In this document: piece after piece, positions 50,346 through 58,485 of the stretch
How positions within the stretch are numbered: position 1 is the first letter of the stretch
How the letters are laid out: every line of letters begins with the position of its first letter
Assembly: GCF_026107645.2 (NCBI RefSeq)
Contig: NZ_JAPCHV010000016.1
Span: 60,112-124,111, forward strand
Direction of reading: 5' to 3'
DNA length: 64,000 bases
Origin: Flavobacterium sp. MFBS3-15
Lineage (GTDB): Bacteria > Bacteroidota > Bacteroidia > Flavobacteriales > Flavobacteriaceae
Notes under the pieces: model-generated
The model's database searches: none
Seen by the model: only the letters and a program-made list of their open reading frames with translations
What the model was told of the DNA's origin: nothing
Translations under genes and position numbers: made by a program

Positions 50346-51038
50346 CTAAACAATCCGTTTTGTCTTTATCGCTTCTACCCATTCACCTTTACCACATACC
50401 GAACAGATACCAGATGTGGGTTCCAGGCGCTGGGTATTGGCACAAAAGGTGCAGGCATATATTCCGGCTTTAGGGATGTTTTTGCTTTTAAGCAAAAACA
50501 GCTGCGGCCGCAAGGGCAGGCCATACTTTACATCAGCATCATCATAGAAAAAAACACTGATTGCCCCATTTGTCTCTATATATGCGTTACGCACCTGACC
50601 CAGGTGTTCGATGGATTTCAGTCGCAATTCAGCAAAGAATTCGTCCTGTGCCAGGTCTTCCCTTTCAAAACTGGTTATGGAGAATTGGCCATCTTCAATC
50701 AGGCATTTCACCCGGCCTTCAATGAAATTCTCAAACTTTTTGCTTTTGCCCAACAACCATGTCACAGTTCTATACATTAACAAAATTATCAGGAAAACAA
50801 GTATGGCCGGTATCAACCCAACATCTTCATAAAACATTGGGTCACCTGCTGCAGACCCTAATGAAATAATAATGACCACCTCAAATACTGAAAGTTGCTT
50901 CACTCCCCTTTTGCCTGCAAATTTGAGCGTGAGCAGCACCACCGTAAACATTATAACGGTACGAAATATTACTTCAAAAAGGAATTTAAAAGGCAAGTCA
51001 TTAAACAATAACCGCCTCCATTCGAATATATCTTCCAT
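50346..51038 (-). CDS. DUF421/YetF-like membrane protein with C-terminal zinc ribbon
   Basis: 230 residues. Three membrane segments in the N-terminal 90 residues (TVIMFTVVLLTLKFAG, VFEVVIIISLGSAAG, LIPAILVFLIILLMYRTV), then the YetF-type cytosolic domain (VKCLIEDGQFSITSFEREDL). The C-terminal end adds two CxxC pairs (YACTFCANTQ and GICSVCGKGEW), a zinc-ribbon. Function unknown; the family is linked to stress and spore membranes in other bacteria. Monocistronic, convergent with the gene before it. Confidence 0.85.
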   Translation of the reverse strand: MEDIFEWRRLLFNDLPFKFLFEVIFRTVIMFTVVLLTLKFAGKRGVKQLSVFEVVIIISLGSAAGDPMFYEDVGLIPAILVFLIILLMYRTVTWLLGKSKKFENFIEGRVKCLIEDGQFSITSFEREDLAQDEFFAELRLKSIEHLGQVRNAYIETNGAISVFFYDDADVKYGLPLRPQLFLLKSKNIPKAGIYACTFCANTQRLEPTSGICSVCGKGEWVEAIKTKRIV

Positions 51039-51193
51039 GGTATCAGAATAATCATCCTAAAATTAGCTGATTTTATCATTCAACGATTTTGCATTAACAA
51101 ACTTTGGCAGAACTTTAATATCACGTTATAGCCAATTGCCCTTCATGCAGAGTAATTTTATGGTATCAAACTAAATATTAAAAATAAAACATT

Positions 51194-51742
51194 ATGAGCA
51201 AGAAAGTAGCCATATTGGCAACCAATGGATTTGAAGAAAGCGAACTGAAATCACCAAAAGAATACCTCGAGGAACAAGGCTGGACAGCCGACATCGTTAG
51301 CCTGAAAAGTGGCACCATCAAGGCATGGGCCAACGGCAACTGGGGCGGCGACTACAAGGTTGACAAAACCCTTGACCAAGTGACATCGGGCGATTACCAT
51401 GCACTTGTACTTCCGGGAGGTGTTATTAATCCAGACCAGTTAAGGAGAAGCGAAGATGCCGTAGCATTCGTAAAGAGCTTTTTCGACGAGAAGAAACCTG
51501 TAGCAGCAATATGCCACGGCCCGCAGATACTTATTGATGCCGAAGTGGTAGATGGCCGCGAGCTTACTTCTTTTTTCTCTGTTAAAAAGGACCTCATGAA
51601 TGCCGGTGCCAACTGGAAAGATGCTGAAGTAGTGGTAGATAATGGCTTGGTAACAAGCCGTACCCCGGATGACTTGCCTGCATTTAATAAAAAAATGGTA
51701 GAGGAAATCAAAGAAGGAAAACACGAGCTGCAGCATTCATAA
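51194..51742 (+). CDS. DJ-1/PfpI family protein (type 1 glutamine amidotransferase-like)
   Basis: 182 residues with the nucleophile elbow AAICHGPQILIDAE (Cys-His-Gly) and FEESELKSPKEYLEEQGW near the N-terminus, typical of the PfpI/YhbO branch with a Glu next to the Cys. These enzymes act as stress-protective glycation repair or hydrolase proteins; activity is not certain. Strong terminator 30 bases downstream ends its transcript before the dienelactone hydrolase gene. Confidence 0.92.
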   Translation: MSKKVAILATNGFEESELKSPKEYLEEQGWTADIVSLKSGTIKAWANGNWGGDYKVDKTLDQVTSGDYHALVLPGGVINPDQLRRSEDAVAFVKSFFDEKKPVAAICHGPQILIDAEVVDGRELTSFFSVKKDLMNAGANWKDAEVVVDNGLVTSRTPDDLPAFNKKMVEEIKEGKHELQHS

Positions 51743-51771
51743 GAATATTTAAGGCTAATGCCTGATTCGAT

Positions 51772-51811
51772 GAAAGCCTTCATGCCATTGCGTATGAAGG
51801 CTTTCTTTTTT
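51772..51811 (+). terminator. rho-independent terminator of the PfpI gene
   Basis: Perfect 12-bp stem GAAAGCCTTCAT (51772-51783) and ATGAAGGCTTTC (51794-51805), 10-base loop, six T. The next gene's start lies 25 bases further on. Confidence 0.92.
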
Positions 51812-51835
51812 AACTTTATAAAAAATATCCAAACA

Positions 51836-52603
51836 ATGAAAATTAAACTATTAATCATTACCCTGATGATGGCACTACAGGTAAATGCACAACTGAAGCC
51901 TATAGCTTACAAAGAAGGCTCTCAAAAGCTAAACGGTTTTTCAGGAGTGCCGAAAAAACCACTTAAACAAAACCCAGGCATTCTTATCCTCCCGGCATGG
52001 ATGGGCATCAATAACCATACAAAGGAAGTCGCGACTAAGCTAAACGAATTGGGCTATTACGCCTTTGTTGCCGATATTTATGGGGAGGGCAACACCCCCA
52101 CTACCCCGCAACAGGCCGGTGAGAAATCGGGATATTACAAAAATAATCCTGAGCTCTACCAAAAAAGAATCAAGGCAGCCCTTGATGCGCTAATAGCCAG
52201 CGGCGCAGATAAAGACAATATTGTTGTAATAGGTTATTGCTTTGGCGGTACAGGAGCATTGGAAGCCGCACGGGGCGGGCTGAATGTAAAAGGAGTAGTT
52301 TCTCTTCATGGTGGGCTGGGCAAGGATGCCTCACGACCTAACGGGACAATAAAACCTAAAGTACTTATACTTCATGGTGCAGATGACCCTTATGTTCCAC
52401 AAAAGGACATTGAAGCCTTCCAAAAGGAAATGAAAGATGGCAAAGCTGATTGGCAAATGGTATACTATTCCGGTGCCGTACATGCTTTTACTGAAAAAGA
52501 AGCCGGCAACGACAACTCTAAAGGAGCAGCGTATAACGCAACGGCAGACAAACGCTCATGGGAGCATTTTTTACTATTTTTAGAGGAGGTCTTCAAACAA
52601 TAA
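51836..52603 (+). CDS. secreted dienelactone hydrolase family protein
   Basis: 255 residues from the ATG at 51836, with a signal peptide (MKIKLLIITLMMALQVNAQ); the longer frame to 51758 runs through a terminator and is rejected. Alpha/beta hydrolase fold with the Cys nucleophile in VIGYCFGGTGALE (as in dienelactone hydrolase), Asp in LHGADDPYVP, and His in GAVHAFTEKE. Export to the periplasm is unusual for a dienelactone hydrolase but common for this Bacteroidota branch. Monocistronic; substrate unknown. Confidence 0.9.
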   Translation: MKIKLLIITLMMALQVNAQLKPIAYKEGSQKLNGFSGVPKKPLKQNPGILILPAWMGINNHTKEVATKLNELGYYAFVADIYGEGNTPTTPQQAGEKSGYYKNNPELYQKRIKAALDALIASGADKDNIVVIGYCFGGTGALEAARGGLNVKGVVSLHGGLGKDASRPNGTIKPKVLILHGADDPYVPQKDIEAFQKEMKDGKADWQMVYYSGAVHAFTEKEAGNDNSKGAAYNATADKRSWEHFLLFLEEVFKQ

Positions 52604-52713
52604 TTGCTGAAAATTACAATTTCAATTCTGGCAAATTGGTGTAATTCGTGTTACTTACATTTTACGTGTAACAAAACACTATATTTACTCTACTAATACC
52701 CAAAATAACCATC

Positions 52714-53742
52714 ATGAGAAAAGCACTTTTATTAGCTTCACTGTCGCTGTTTGTACTTTCATGCAGTTCAGGAAAAAACACACCAAAGGATTATGCCAAG
52801 GCGAATGTCGAAAAATATATGAACTCCATTACGCCGGAAGACCTCAAAAAGCATCTCTTCATCGTTGCCGGTGACGAAATGGAGGGTAGAAATACAGGAG
52901 AGCCAGGCCAGAAAAAAGCAGGGGAATACCTTATAAAGCAATATGAGGCTAATAATATTTCTTTTCCTGAGGGGGCGGAAAATTTTTACCAAAAAGTGCC
53001 ATCCGCATATATGGCCAAATCATTTAGCCCTAAACTGGGAGATTCTGAAAATATATGGGCCTATATTGAAGGAACTGAAAAGCCGGATGAAGTGTTAGTC
53101 ATTTCGGCACATTACGATCATGTGGGCATGAAGAATGGTGAAGTATACAACGGTGCCGACGATGATGGCTCTGGTACAGTTGCCCTGCTTGAGATAGCTC
53201 AGGCATTTATGAAAGCAAAAGCAGATGGATACGGTCCGAAACGCTCTGTACTTTTCCTTCATGTTACCGGAGAAGAACATGGCCTGCATGGTTCACGATA
53301 CTATTCCGAAAACCCATTGTTTCCTATAGCCAATACCATTGCTGACCTTAACATCGACATGATAGGCCGAAGGGATGATAATCACAAAGACAATGGCAAC
53401 TATGTGTATGTTATTGGATCGGATCGACTTAGTACCGACCTGCATAACATAAACGAAGAAGCCAACAAAAAATACACAAAGCTGGATCTTGATTATAAGT
53501 ATAATGACAGGAAAGATCCAAACCAGTTTTATTTCAGGTCGGACCATTATAACTTCGCAAAAAAAGGTATACCAATCATCTTCTATTTCAATGGTGTACA
53601 TGCCGATTACCATAAGCCCGGCGATACGCCTGATAAGATTGAATATGACCTGTTAGCCAAAAGGGCACAACTTGCTTTTGTAACGGCATGGGAACTGGCC
53701 AACCGCGATAACCGCCCTGTGGTTGACAAGGACGGAAAATAA
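52714..53742 (+). CDS. M28-family metallopeptidase lipoprotein
   Basis: 342 residues, lipoprotein signal MRKALLLASLSLFVLSC. The zinc ligands of M28 are visible: HYDHVG (His and adjacent Asp), NGADDDGSGTVALLE (Asp), GEEHGLHGSRYY (Glu-Glu), then DMIGRRD (Asp) and FFRSDHYNFAKKG-like RSDHYNFAKKGI (His). Acts as an aminopeptidase or carboxypeptidase on peptides in the periplasm or cell surface. The first 70 residues are a separate linker. Monocistronic. Confidence 0.93.
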   Translation: MRKALLLASLSLFVLSCSSGKNTPKDYAKANVEKYMNSITPEDLKKHLFIVAGDEMEGRNTGEPGQKKAGEYLIKQYEANNISFPEGAENFYQKVPSAYMAKSFSPKLGDSENIWAYIEGTEKPDEVLVISAHYDHVGMKNGEVYNGADDDGSGTVALLEIAQAFMKAKADGYGPKRSVLFLHVTGEEHGLHGSRYYSENPLFPIANTIADLNIDMIGRRDDNHKDNGNYVYVIGSDRLSTDLHNINEEANKKYTKLDLDYKYNDRKDPNQFYFRSDHYNFAKKGIPIIFYFNGVHADYHKPGDTPDKIEYDLLAKRAQLAFVTAWELANRDNRPVVDKDGK

Positions 53743-53807
53743 TTGGCCCATTACAGTTTCATAACTTATTTTCAGTAAATTAGCAGGACAACCAACAAAT
53801 TAAAATT

Positions 53808-54161
53808 ATGAAAACAAAATTCTTTGCAGTTCTTTTTGTCTTGTTTGCGGCACAGTTTGTTGCGGCACAGGATAAAACAAATGCTAACGCCCGAACATCA
53901 CGCGCCCTGGCAAAACAACAGGATTTTAAAACGTATCATGGTGCCTACTCGACCACCGGTAGTGAAGATATTATTGTGATAGTAGATGCAGGCGACAGGT
54001 TGCTCTGCAAGATACCCGGAAAGCCTTCCATACCCCTGGAATCGACAGGTACTCATCTCTTTAAATCCGAAAAGGAAGGGATTACAATCATATTCAACCC
54101 GGAGAAGAAACAATTCATAATGACCGAAAAAGGCGTAGCCCGTACCTATACCAAGACATAA
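53808..54161 (+). CDS. hypothetical secreted protein
   Basis: 117 residues with a signal peptide (MKTKFFAVLFVLFAAQFVAA). Mature part is Thr/Lys-rich with GKPSIPLESTGTHLFKSEKE; short beta strands are likely. No family recognised. It stands alone between the M28 peptidase and a terminator, with a possible -7-like TAAATTAG 30 bases upstream. Confidence 0.72.
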   Translation: MKTKFFAVLFVLFAAQFVAAQDKTNANARTSRALAKQQDFKTYHGAYSTTGSEDIIVIVDAGDRLLCKIPGKPSIPLESTGTHLFKSEKEGITIIFNPEKKQFIMTEKGVARTYTKT

Positions 54162-54180
54162 GCCTGATTTAACAATAAGT

Positions 54181-54203
54181 AAGCCCAGCAAAACGCTGGG
54201 CTT
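54181..54203. terminator. hairpin between convergent genes
   Basis: AAGCCCAGC (54181-54189) pairs with GCTGGGCTT (54195-54203), 5-base loop. The T-tract is weak (AATTATTTA), yet the position 19 bases after the stop is right. Confidence 0.7.
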
Positions 54204-54248
54204 AATTATTTATGATTATTACCAAATCTCCTGAAGGTTTTACATTAC

Positions 54249-55004
54249 CTAACTGATCCAATCACGGAAATCGTTTACCCGCTCGCGGCTCACTATTACT
54301 TCATCGTCCTTATAGGTAGGCAGGATTACTTTGAGGCGGGAATTGGTATATACTACTATATCCTTGATGGCGTCGACCGATATGATGAACTTACGGCTCA
54401 CGCGGTAAAACTTGTTCGGGTCAAGCTCATTTTCAAGCTGTTCCAACGTAGTTTCCAGCAGGTAATTCCTGTTATCTGTTGTATGAATGTAAGTTCCTTT
54501 ATTTTCGCTGTAAAAGCATTCGGCATCCTCTACGCTGATCATTTTTAGGTGCTGCCCCATTTTTATCGTAAACCGCTTCTTATAGTTTTTCTCCTGGGGA
54601 TTCGCCAGCATGCGCTTGATCTGGTCAAAATCCACCGAAAGCTGCTGGGGTTGGGGCACGCGTTCTTTAAACTTGTTTACTGAGGCCTCAAGATCGTCTT
54701 CATCAATAGGCTTCAACAGGTAATCAATACTGTTGAGTTTAAAGGCACGCAGGGCATACTCATCATAGGCCGTGGTGAAAATCACCGCGCTGCTTATCGG
54801 GATGGCCTCGAATATATCGAAAGAAAGACCATCGCTCAGCTGTATGTCAAGGAATATCAGGTCAGGCTGCGGATTTCGCTGAAACCACTCTATTGACTCT
54901 TCTACCGAGTGCAGCATGGTCCCTGCTTCGATGTCCAGCTTTTGTAATTTTCGTTGCAGCAGGCGTGCAGCAGGTTTTTCGTCTTCAATGATTATTACGT
55001 TCAT
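54249..55004 (-). CDS. LytTR-family response regulator, no kinase nearby
   Basis: 251 residues from the ATG at 55004; the extension to 55112 overlaps ung and is rejected. Receiver domain with acidic pocket IIIEDEKPAARLL and phosphoacceptor Asp in PDLIFLDIQLSDG (about residue 54), the Thr in FTTAYDEYALRAF, and Lys in LLKPIDEDDLE. LytTR DNA-binding domain at the C-terminus (ISVEDAECFYSENKGTYIHT, then YRVSRKFIISVDAIKDIV). The partner histidine kinase is usually adjacent (LytS-type) but none is in the window: ung is upstream and the small secreted-protein gene is downstream. Cotranscribed with ung by a 16-base gap. Confidence 0.92.
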   Translation of the reverse strand: MNVIIIEDEKPAARLLQRKLQKLDIEAGTMLHSVEESIEWFQRNPQPDLIFLDIQLSDGLSFDIFEAIPISSAVIFTTAYDEYALRAFKLNSIDYLLKPIDEDDLEASVNKFKERVPQPQQLSVDFDQIKRMLANPQEKNYKKRFTIKMGQHLKMISVEDAECFYSENKGTYIHTTDNRNYLLETTLEQLENELDPNKFYRVSRKFIISVDAIKDIVVYTNSRLKVILPTYKDDEVIVSRERVNDFRDWIS

Positions 55005-55020
55005 ACCGTTTATGATCAAA

Positions 55021-55686
55021 TTACCATTCGATTTGTTTTTTACCCTTCTCTGCAAGGAAAGCATTGGCCTTGCTGAAATGCCTGTTTCCAAACCAATGCC
55101 CCTTATTCGCACTCAACGGCGATGGATGTCCTGATTCCAGTACCAAATGTTTGTCCCTGTCTACACGCGCACCTTTCTTTTTGGCCGGGCCGCCCCAAAG
55201 CAGGAATACTACATCTTTCTTCTCATCGGAAATCTTCTGGATAACGGCATCGGTAAAATTTTCCCATCCCTTACCCTGATGGCTGTTGGCTTCACCCTTC
55301 CTAACTGTAAGCACAGCGTTGAGCAAAAGCACACCCTGGCTGGCCCAGCGTTCCAAATTACCGTTTGAAGGAAAAGGTTTGCCCAGGTCGGTTTGTATCT
55401 CACGAAATATGTTTTGAAGCGATGGAGGCATGGGTATGTTGTCGTTTACCGAAAAGCACAAGCCATTCGCCTGCCCCGGACCGTGGTAGGGGTCCTGGCC
55501 GAGTATCACCACCTCTACCTTATCAAAAGGGCAATGGTCGAATGCGGAAAATATCTGCCTTCCGGGAGGGTAGCAGGTATTTTGGGCATATTCATCCTTT
55601 ACAAAACCGATAAGGCTTTCAAAATAAGGCTTGTCAAATTCACCGGCAAGCACTTTTTTCCACGAATCGTGTATAGCTACGTTCAT
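55021..55686 (-). CDS. ung: uracil-DNA glycosylase
   Basis: 221 residues of family 1 UDG: GQDPYHGPGQANGLCFSV (catalytic Asp and uracil-binding), VLLLNAVLTVRKGEANSHQG, and HPSPLSANKGHWFG (catalytic His loop). Removes uracil from DNA in base-excision repair. Its promoter is well placed on the minus strand (55704-55732). It forms an operon with the LytTR regulator gene, an unusual combination. Confidence 0.95.
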   Translation of the reverse strand: MNVAIHDSWKKVLAGEFDKPYFESLIGFVKDEYAQNTCYPPGRQIFSAFDHCPFDKVEVVILGQDPYHGPGQANGLCFSVNDNIPMPPSLQNIFREIQTDLGKPFPSNGNLERWASQGVLLLNAVLTVRKGEANSHQGKGWENFTDAVIQKISDEKKDVVFLLWGGPAKKKGARVDRDKHLVLESGHPSPLSANKGHWFGNRHFSKANAFLAEKGKKQIEW

Positions 55687-55703
55687 TGCATTTCAATTAT
55701 ACG

Positions 55704-55732
55704 CAAATATAAGCAATGGCTTGTATAGCCAA
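55704..55732 (-). promoter_or_regulatory. promoter of ung
   Basis: On the minus strand: -33 TTG at 55730-55732, 18-base spacer, -7 TATATTTG at 55704-55711, 17 bases before the ung ATG. Fits the Bacteroidota consensus. Confidence 0.65.
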
Positions 55733-55788
55733 TGTATAAAGCCTGCTTAAACTTTTCTGCCAAATGTTCAGCCACAGCGATTATGTAG

Positions 55789-55796
55789 TATTTTTG
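55789..55796 (+). promoter_or_regulatory. -7 box of the mutS2 promoter
   Basis: TATTTTTG matches TAnnTTTG, 24 bases before the mutS2 ATG at 55821. No good -33 element at the usual spacing. Confidence 0.5.
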
Positions 55797-55820
55797 CATA
55801 GAATTTGCTTTACAAAAAGA

Positions 55821-57989
55821 ATGATTACGATTACAGATAAGACACTTAAAGATTTAGAGTTTCATACTGTCCTTGAAACTGTGGCTTCAGGTTGCACTAC
55901 CGAGCCGGGCCATGAAAAGGCGATGCACATTACCCCTTTTAAAAATAAGGAGGAACTGATGCAGGCCTTGCGGCAGACATCGGAATATGTTTCCTCGTTT
56001 GATAATAACAACGCCCTGCCCAATCATGGGTTTGAGCCGATTACCAACGAAATAAAGTTTTTGGCCATTGAGGATAGTTACCTCGATGCTTCGGCATTCC
56101 GTAAGATTGCCAACCTGTCGGATACGGTAAATACGCTGATAAAGTTCCTGGAAAAATTCAACGACTACTACCCTAACCTAAACGCCAGGGCTGAACAGGT
56201 GGAATATACCAAAGAGATTCTCAAGAACATTGACAAGGTAGTGGACAAGTATGGTGAAGTTAAAGATGATGCGTCTTTTGAGCTGGCCGGGATACGCCGT
56301 GAAATGGCACTAGTGAAAGGCCGCATCAACCAGAGTTTTGCCAGCGCGCTTACCCAATACAACAGCCAGGGCTTCCTGGACGATATAAAAGAAAGCGTAG
56401 TGGAAAACAGGCGGGTTTTGGCAGTATTGGCCATGTACCGACGCAAGGTCAAAGGATCCATACTTGGCAGTTCCAAAACAGGAAGCATCACTTACATTGA
56501 GCCAGAAGCTACTTTGCGACTGTCACGTGAGTTGAGCAATTATGAATATGAGGAAAAGGAAGAAGTAAAGCGCATCCTAAAGCAACTGAGCAATGCAATA
56601 CGGCCTTTTGTGCCATTGCTATATGATTACCAGGATTTTCTGTCGGACATTGACGTAGTTTCCGGCAAGGCAAAATATGCCCGCAGGATAAACGGCTTGC
56701 TGCCGAACATTACCAACGAAAAAAGGCTTTATTTCAGGGAGGCCTACCACCCTATCCTGTACATCAATAATAAAAGAAAAGGTGAAACAACCTATCCCCA
56801 GACGATCGAGCTGACCCAAGAGAACAGAATCATAGTTATCTCCGGGCCCAATGCCGGAGGTAAGAGCATTACCCTGAAAACCATCGGGCTGCTGCAACTA
56901 ATGCTTCAATGTGGCCTGCTGATTCCCGTACACGAACGTAGTGAAACATTCCTGTTTGACAGGATTATGACCGACATTGGAGACAACCAATCCATAGAAA
57001 ATCACCTGAGTACGTACAGCTATAGGCTGAAAAACATGAATTACTTCCTGAAGAAGTGCAACGACAGGACACTTTTCCTGATTGACGAATTCGGTACAGG
57101 ATCAGATCCGGAGCTGGGTGGAGCTTTGGCAGAAACTTTTCTCGAAGAGTTTTATCACAGGGAGGCTTTCGGCATTATTACAACGCATTACACGAACCTG
57201 AAGATACTGGCCAACGAACTGCCCTATGCAACCAATGCCAACATGCTTTTTGATGAAAAGTCACTGGAACCTATGTACAAGTTGATACTGGGTCAGGCAG
57301 GAAGCTCGTTTACCTTTGAGGTAGCACAAAAAAACGGCATACCCTATGGGCTGATTAACCGTGCCAAAAAGAAAATTGAAGGAAGTAAGGTACGTTTTGA
57401 CAAGACAATCGCCAACCTCCAGAAAGAGCGCTCTAAGCTTGAAAAGACCTCGCAGATACTCAAAGAGGAAGAAATAAAGGCTCGTGAAGAGGGCAAAAAG
57501 ATGGAGAACATCAACACCAAAATACAACAGAAGCTGGAAAGCTACCAGGAACTATATGATGCCAACCAGCGCCTGATTTACATGGGCCAGAAGATTGATG
57601 ACATTAGCGAGAAATATTTTAACAGCAAGAATAAAAAGGAACTCATTGGCGAATTCCTGAAAATGGTAGAAATCGAGAACTCCAAGCGTAAGAAAGCCAC
57701 ACCAAAGGAAAAAAAACAAAAGGAAATTGTACAGAAGCAGGTCATTGCCGAAGTACAGGTAAAGGTGGAGGAAATACGCCAGGAGAAAAAAGAAAAGAAG
57801 ATAAAGGAAAAAGCCATAGAAAAACCGAAAGCCATCCTCAAAGTAGGCGACCGTGTACGCATGCTCGATGGAAAATCGGTTGGTACCATCGATGTAATCG
57901 AAAAGATGAAGGCAACTGTAAACTACGGCATCTTTACCTCAAAAGTAGATTTGGAATCGTTGGAACTCGTGGAAGCGGCAAAGAAATAA
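55821..57989 (+). CDS. mutS2: MutS2-family ATPase without the Smr domain
   Basis: 722 residues from the ATG at 55821 (MITITDKTLKDLEFHTVLET). Helical lever region to about residue 320, then the MutS ATPase with Walker A GPNAGGKSITLK, Walker B LFLIDEFGTGSDPELGG, and the signature IITTHYTNLK. After the ATPase a long coiled coil (about 520-660, Lys/Glu-rich) is followed by a short KOW-like end (VGDRVRMLDGKSVGTIDVIE). The C-terminal Smr nuclease domain of Bacillus MutS2 is absent. Roles: anti-recombination or rescue of collided ribosomes (RqcU); without Smr it would rely on the ATPase alone. The DCC gene follows 3 bases on. Confidence 0.92.
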   Translation: MITITDKTLKDLEFHTVLETVASGCTTEPGHEKAMHITPFKNKEELMQALRQTSEYVSSFDNNNALPNHGFEPITNEIKFLAIEDSYLDASAFRKIANLSDTVNTLIKFLEKFNDYYPNLNARAEQVEYTKEILKNIDKVVDKYGEVKDDASFELAGIRREMALVKGRINQSFASALTQYNSQGFLDDIKESVVENRRVLAVLAMYRRKVKGSILGSSKTGSITYIEPEATLRLSRELSNYEYEEKEEVKRILKQLSNAIRPFVPLLYDYQDFLSDIDVVSGKAKYARRINGLLPNITNEKRLYFREAYHPILYINNKRKGETTYPQTIELTQENRIIVISGPNAGGKSITLKTIGLLQLMLQCGLLIPVHERSETFLFDRIMTDIGDNQSIENHLSTYSYRLKNMNYFLKKCNDRTLFLIDEFGTGSDPELGGALAETFLEEFYHREAFGIITTHYTNLKILANELPYATNANMLFDEKSLEPMYKLILGQAGSSFTFEVAQKNGIPYGLINRAKKKIEGSKVRFDKTIANLQKERSKLEKTSQILKEEEIKAREEGKKMENINTKIQQKLESYQELYDANQRLIYMGQKIDDISEKYFNSKNKKELIGEFLKMVEIENSKRKKATPKEKKQKEIVQKQVIAEVQVKVEEIRQEKKEKKIKEKAIEKPKAILKVGDRVRMLDGKSVGTIDVIEKMKATVNYGIFTSKVDLESLELVEAAKK

Positions 57990-57992
57990 ACT

Positions 57993-58406
57993 ATGGAAAA
58001 CCTGCCCAAAGATAAAAAGATAATACTGTTTGACGGGGTATGCAACCTGTGCGATGCCACAGTCCAATTTATCATTAAGCGCGACAAGAGGGACGTGTTC
58101 AGATTTGTAGCGCTGCAATCGGACTTGGGACAACAAATCATAAGCCATATTGGCATAGACACATCCAAAACCGATTCGATAATACTTTATGAGCCCGGGC
58201 ATGCCTATTACTACAAAGCAGAGGCTGCCATAAAGATTGCAAATCAACTGGGCGGAGTATTTCTACTGATGGGCATGTTTTCAGTATTACCTAATTGGTT
58301 GTCCAACAAAGTATATGATTATGTAGCCCGCAACCGCTACAAATGGTACGGAAAAAAAGACGAGTGCATGGTACCGACAGCGGAAATGAAGGCAAAGTTC
58401 CTGTAA
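57993..58406 (+). CDS. DCC-family thiol-disulfide oxidoreductase (DUF393)
   Basis: 137 residues. The DxxCxxC motif of the family is present as FDGVCNLCDATVQF (residues about 11-24). YARNRYKWYGKKDECMVPT-like C-terminal end (VARNRYKWYGKKDECMVPTA) is typical. A thioredoxin-like redox role has been suggested by the CxxC pair. It starts 3 bases after mutS2, so the genes are cotranscribed, with no known functional link. Confidence 0.92.
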   Translation: MENLPKDKKIILFDGVCNLCDATVQFIIKRDKRDVFRFVALQSDLGQQIISHIGIDTSKTDSIILYEPGHAYYYKAEAAIKIANQLGGVFLLMGMFSVLPNWLSNKVYDYVARNRYKWYGKKDECMVPTAEMKAKFL

Positions 58407-58438
58407 CAGTACTTCCTTTTCCGAAAGTGTATATAAAG

Positions 58439-58467
58439 AAAGAGCCCCGATAATCGGGGCTCTTTTA
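58439..58467. terminator. bidirectional terminator
   Basis: AAAGAGCCCCGA (58439-58450) pairs with TCGGGGCTCTTT (58454-58465), 3-base loop, then TTATTTT. Serves the mutS2-DCC operon and the convergent T9SS gene. Confidence 0.9.
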
Positions 58468-58485
58468 TTTTATGGAAAACTGTAA

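Noticed and set aside
54249..55112. Longer form of the LytTR regulator (287 residues)
   Set aside because: The extension overlaps ung in antisense-free sense direction and lacks homology to receiver domains, which begin at MNVIIIEDE.
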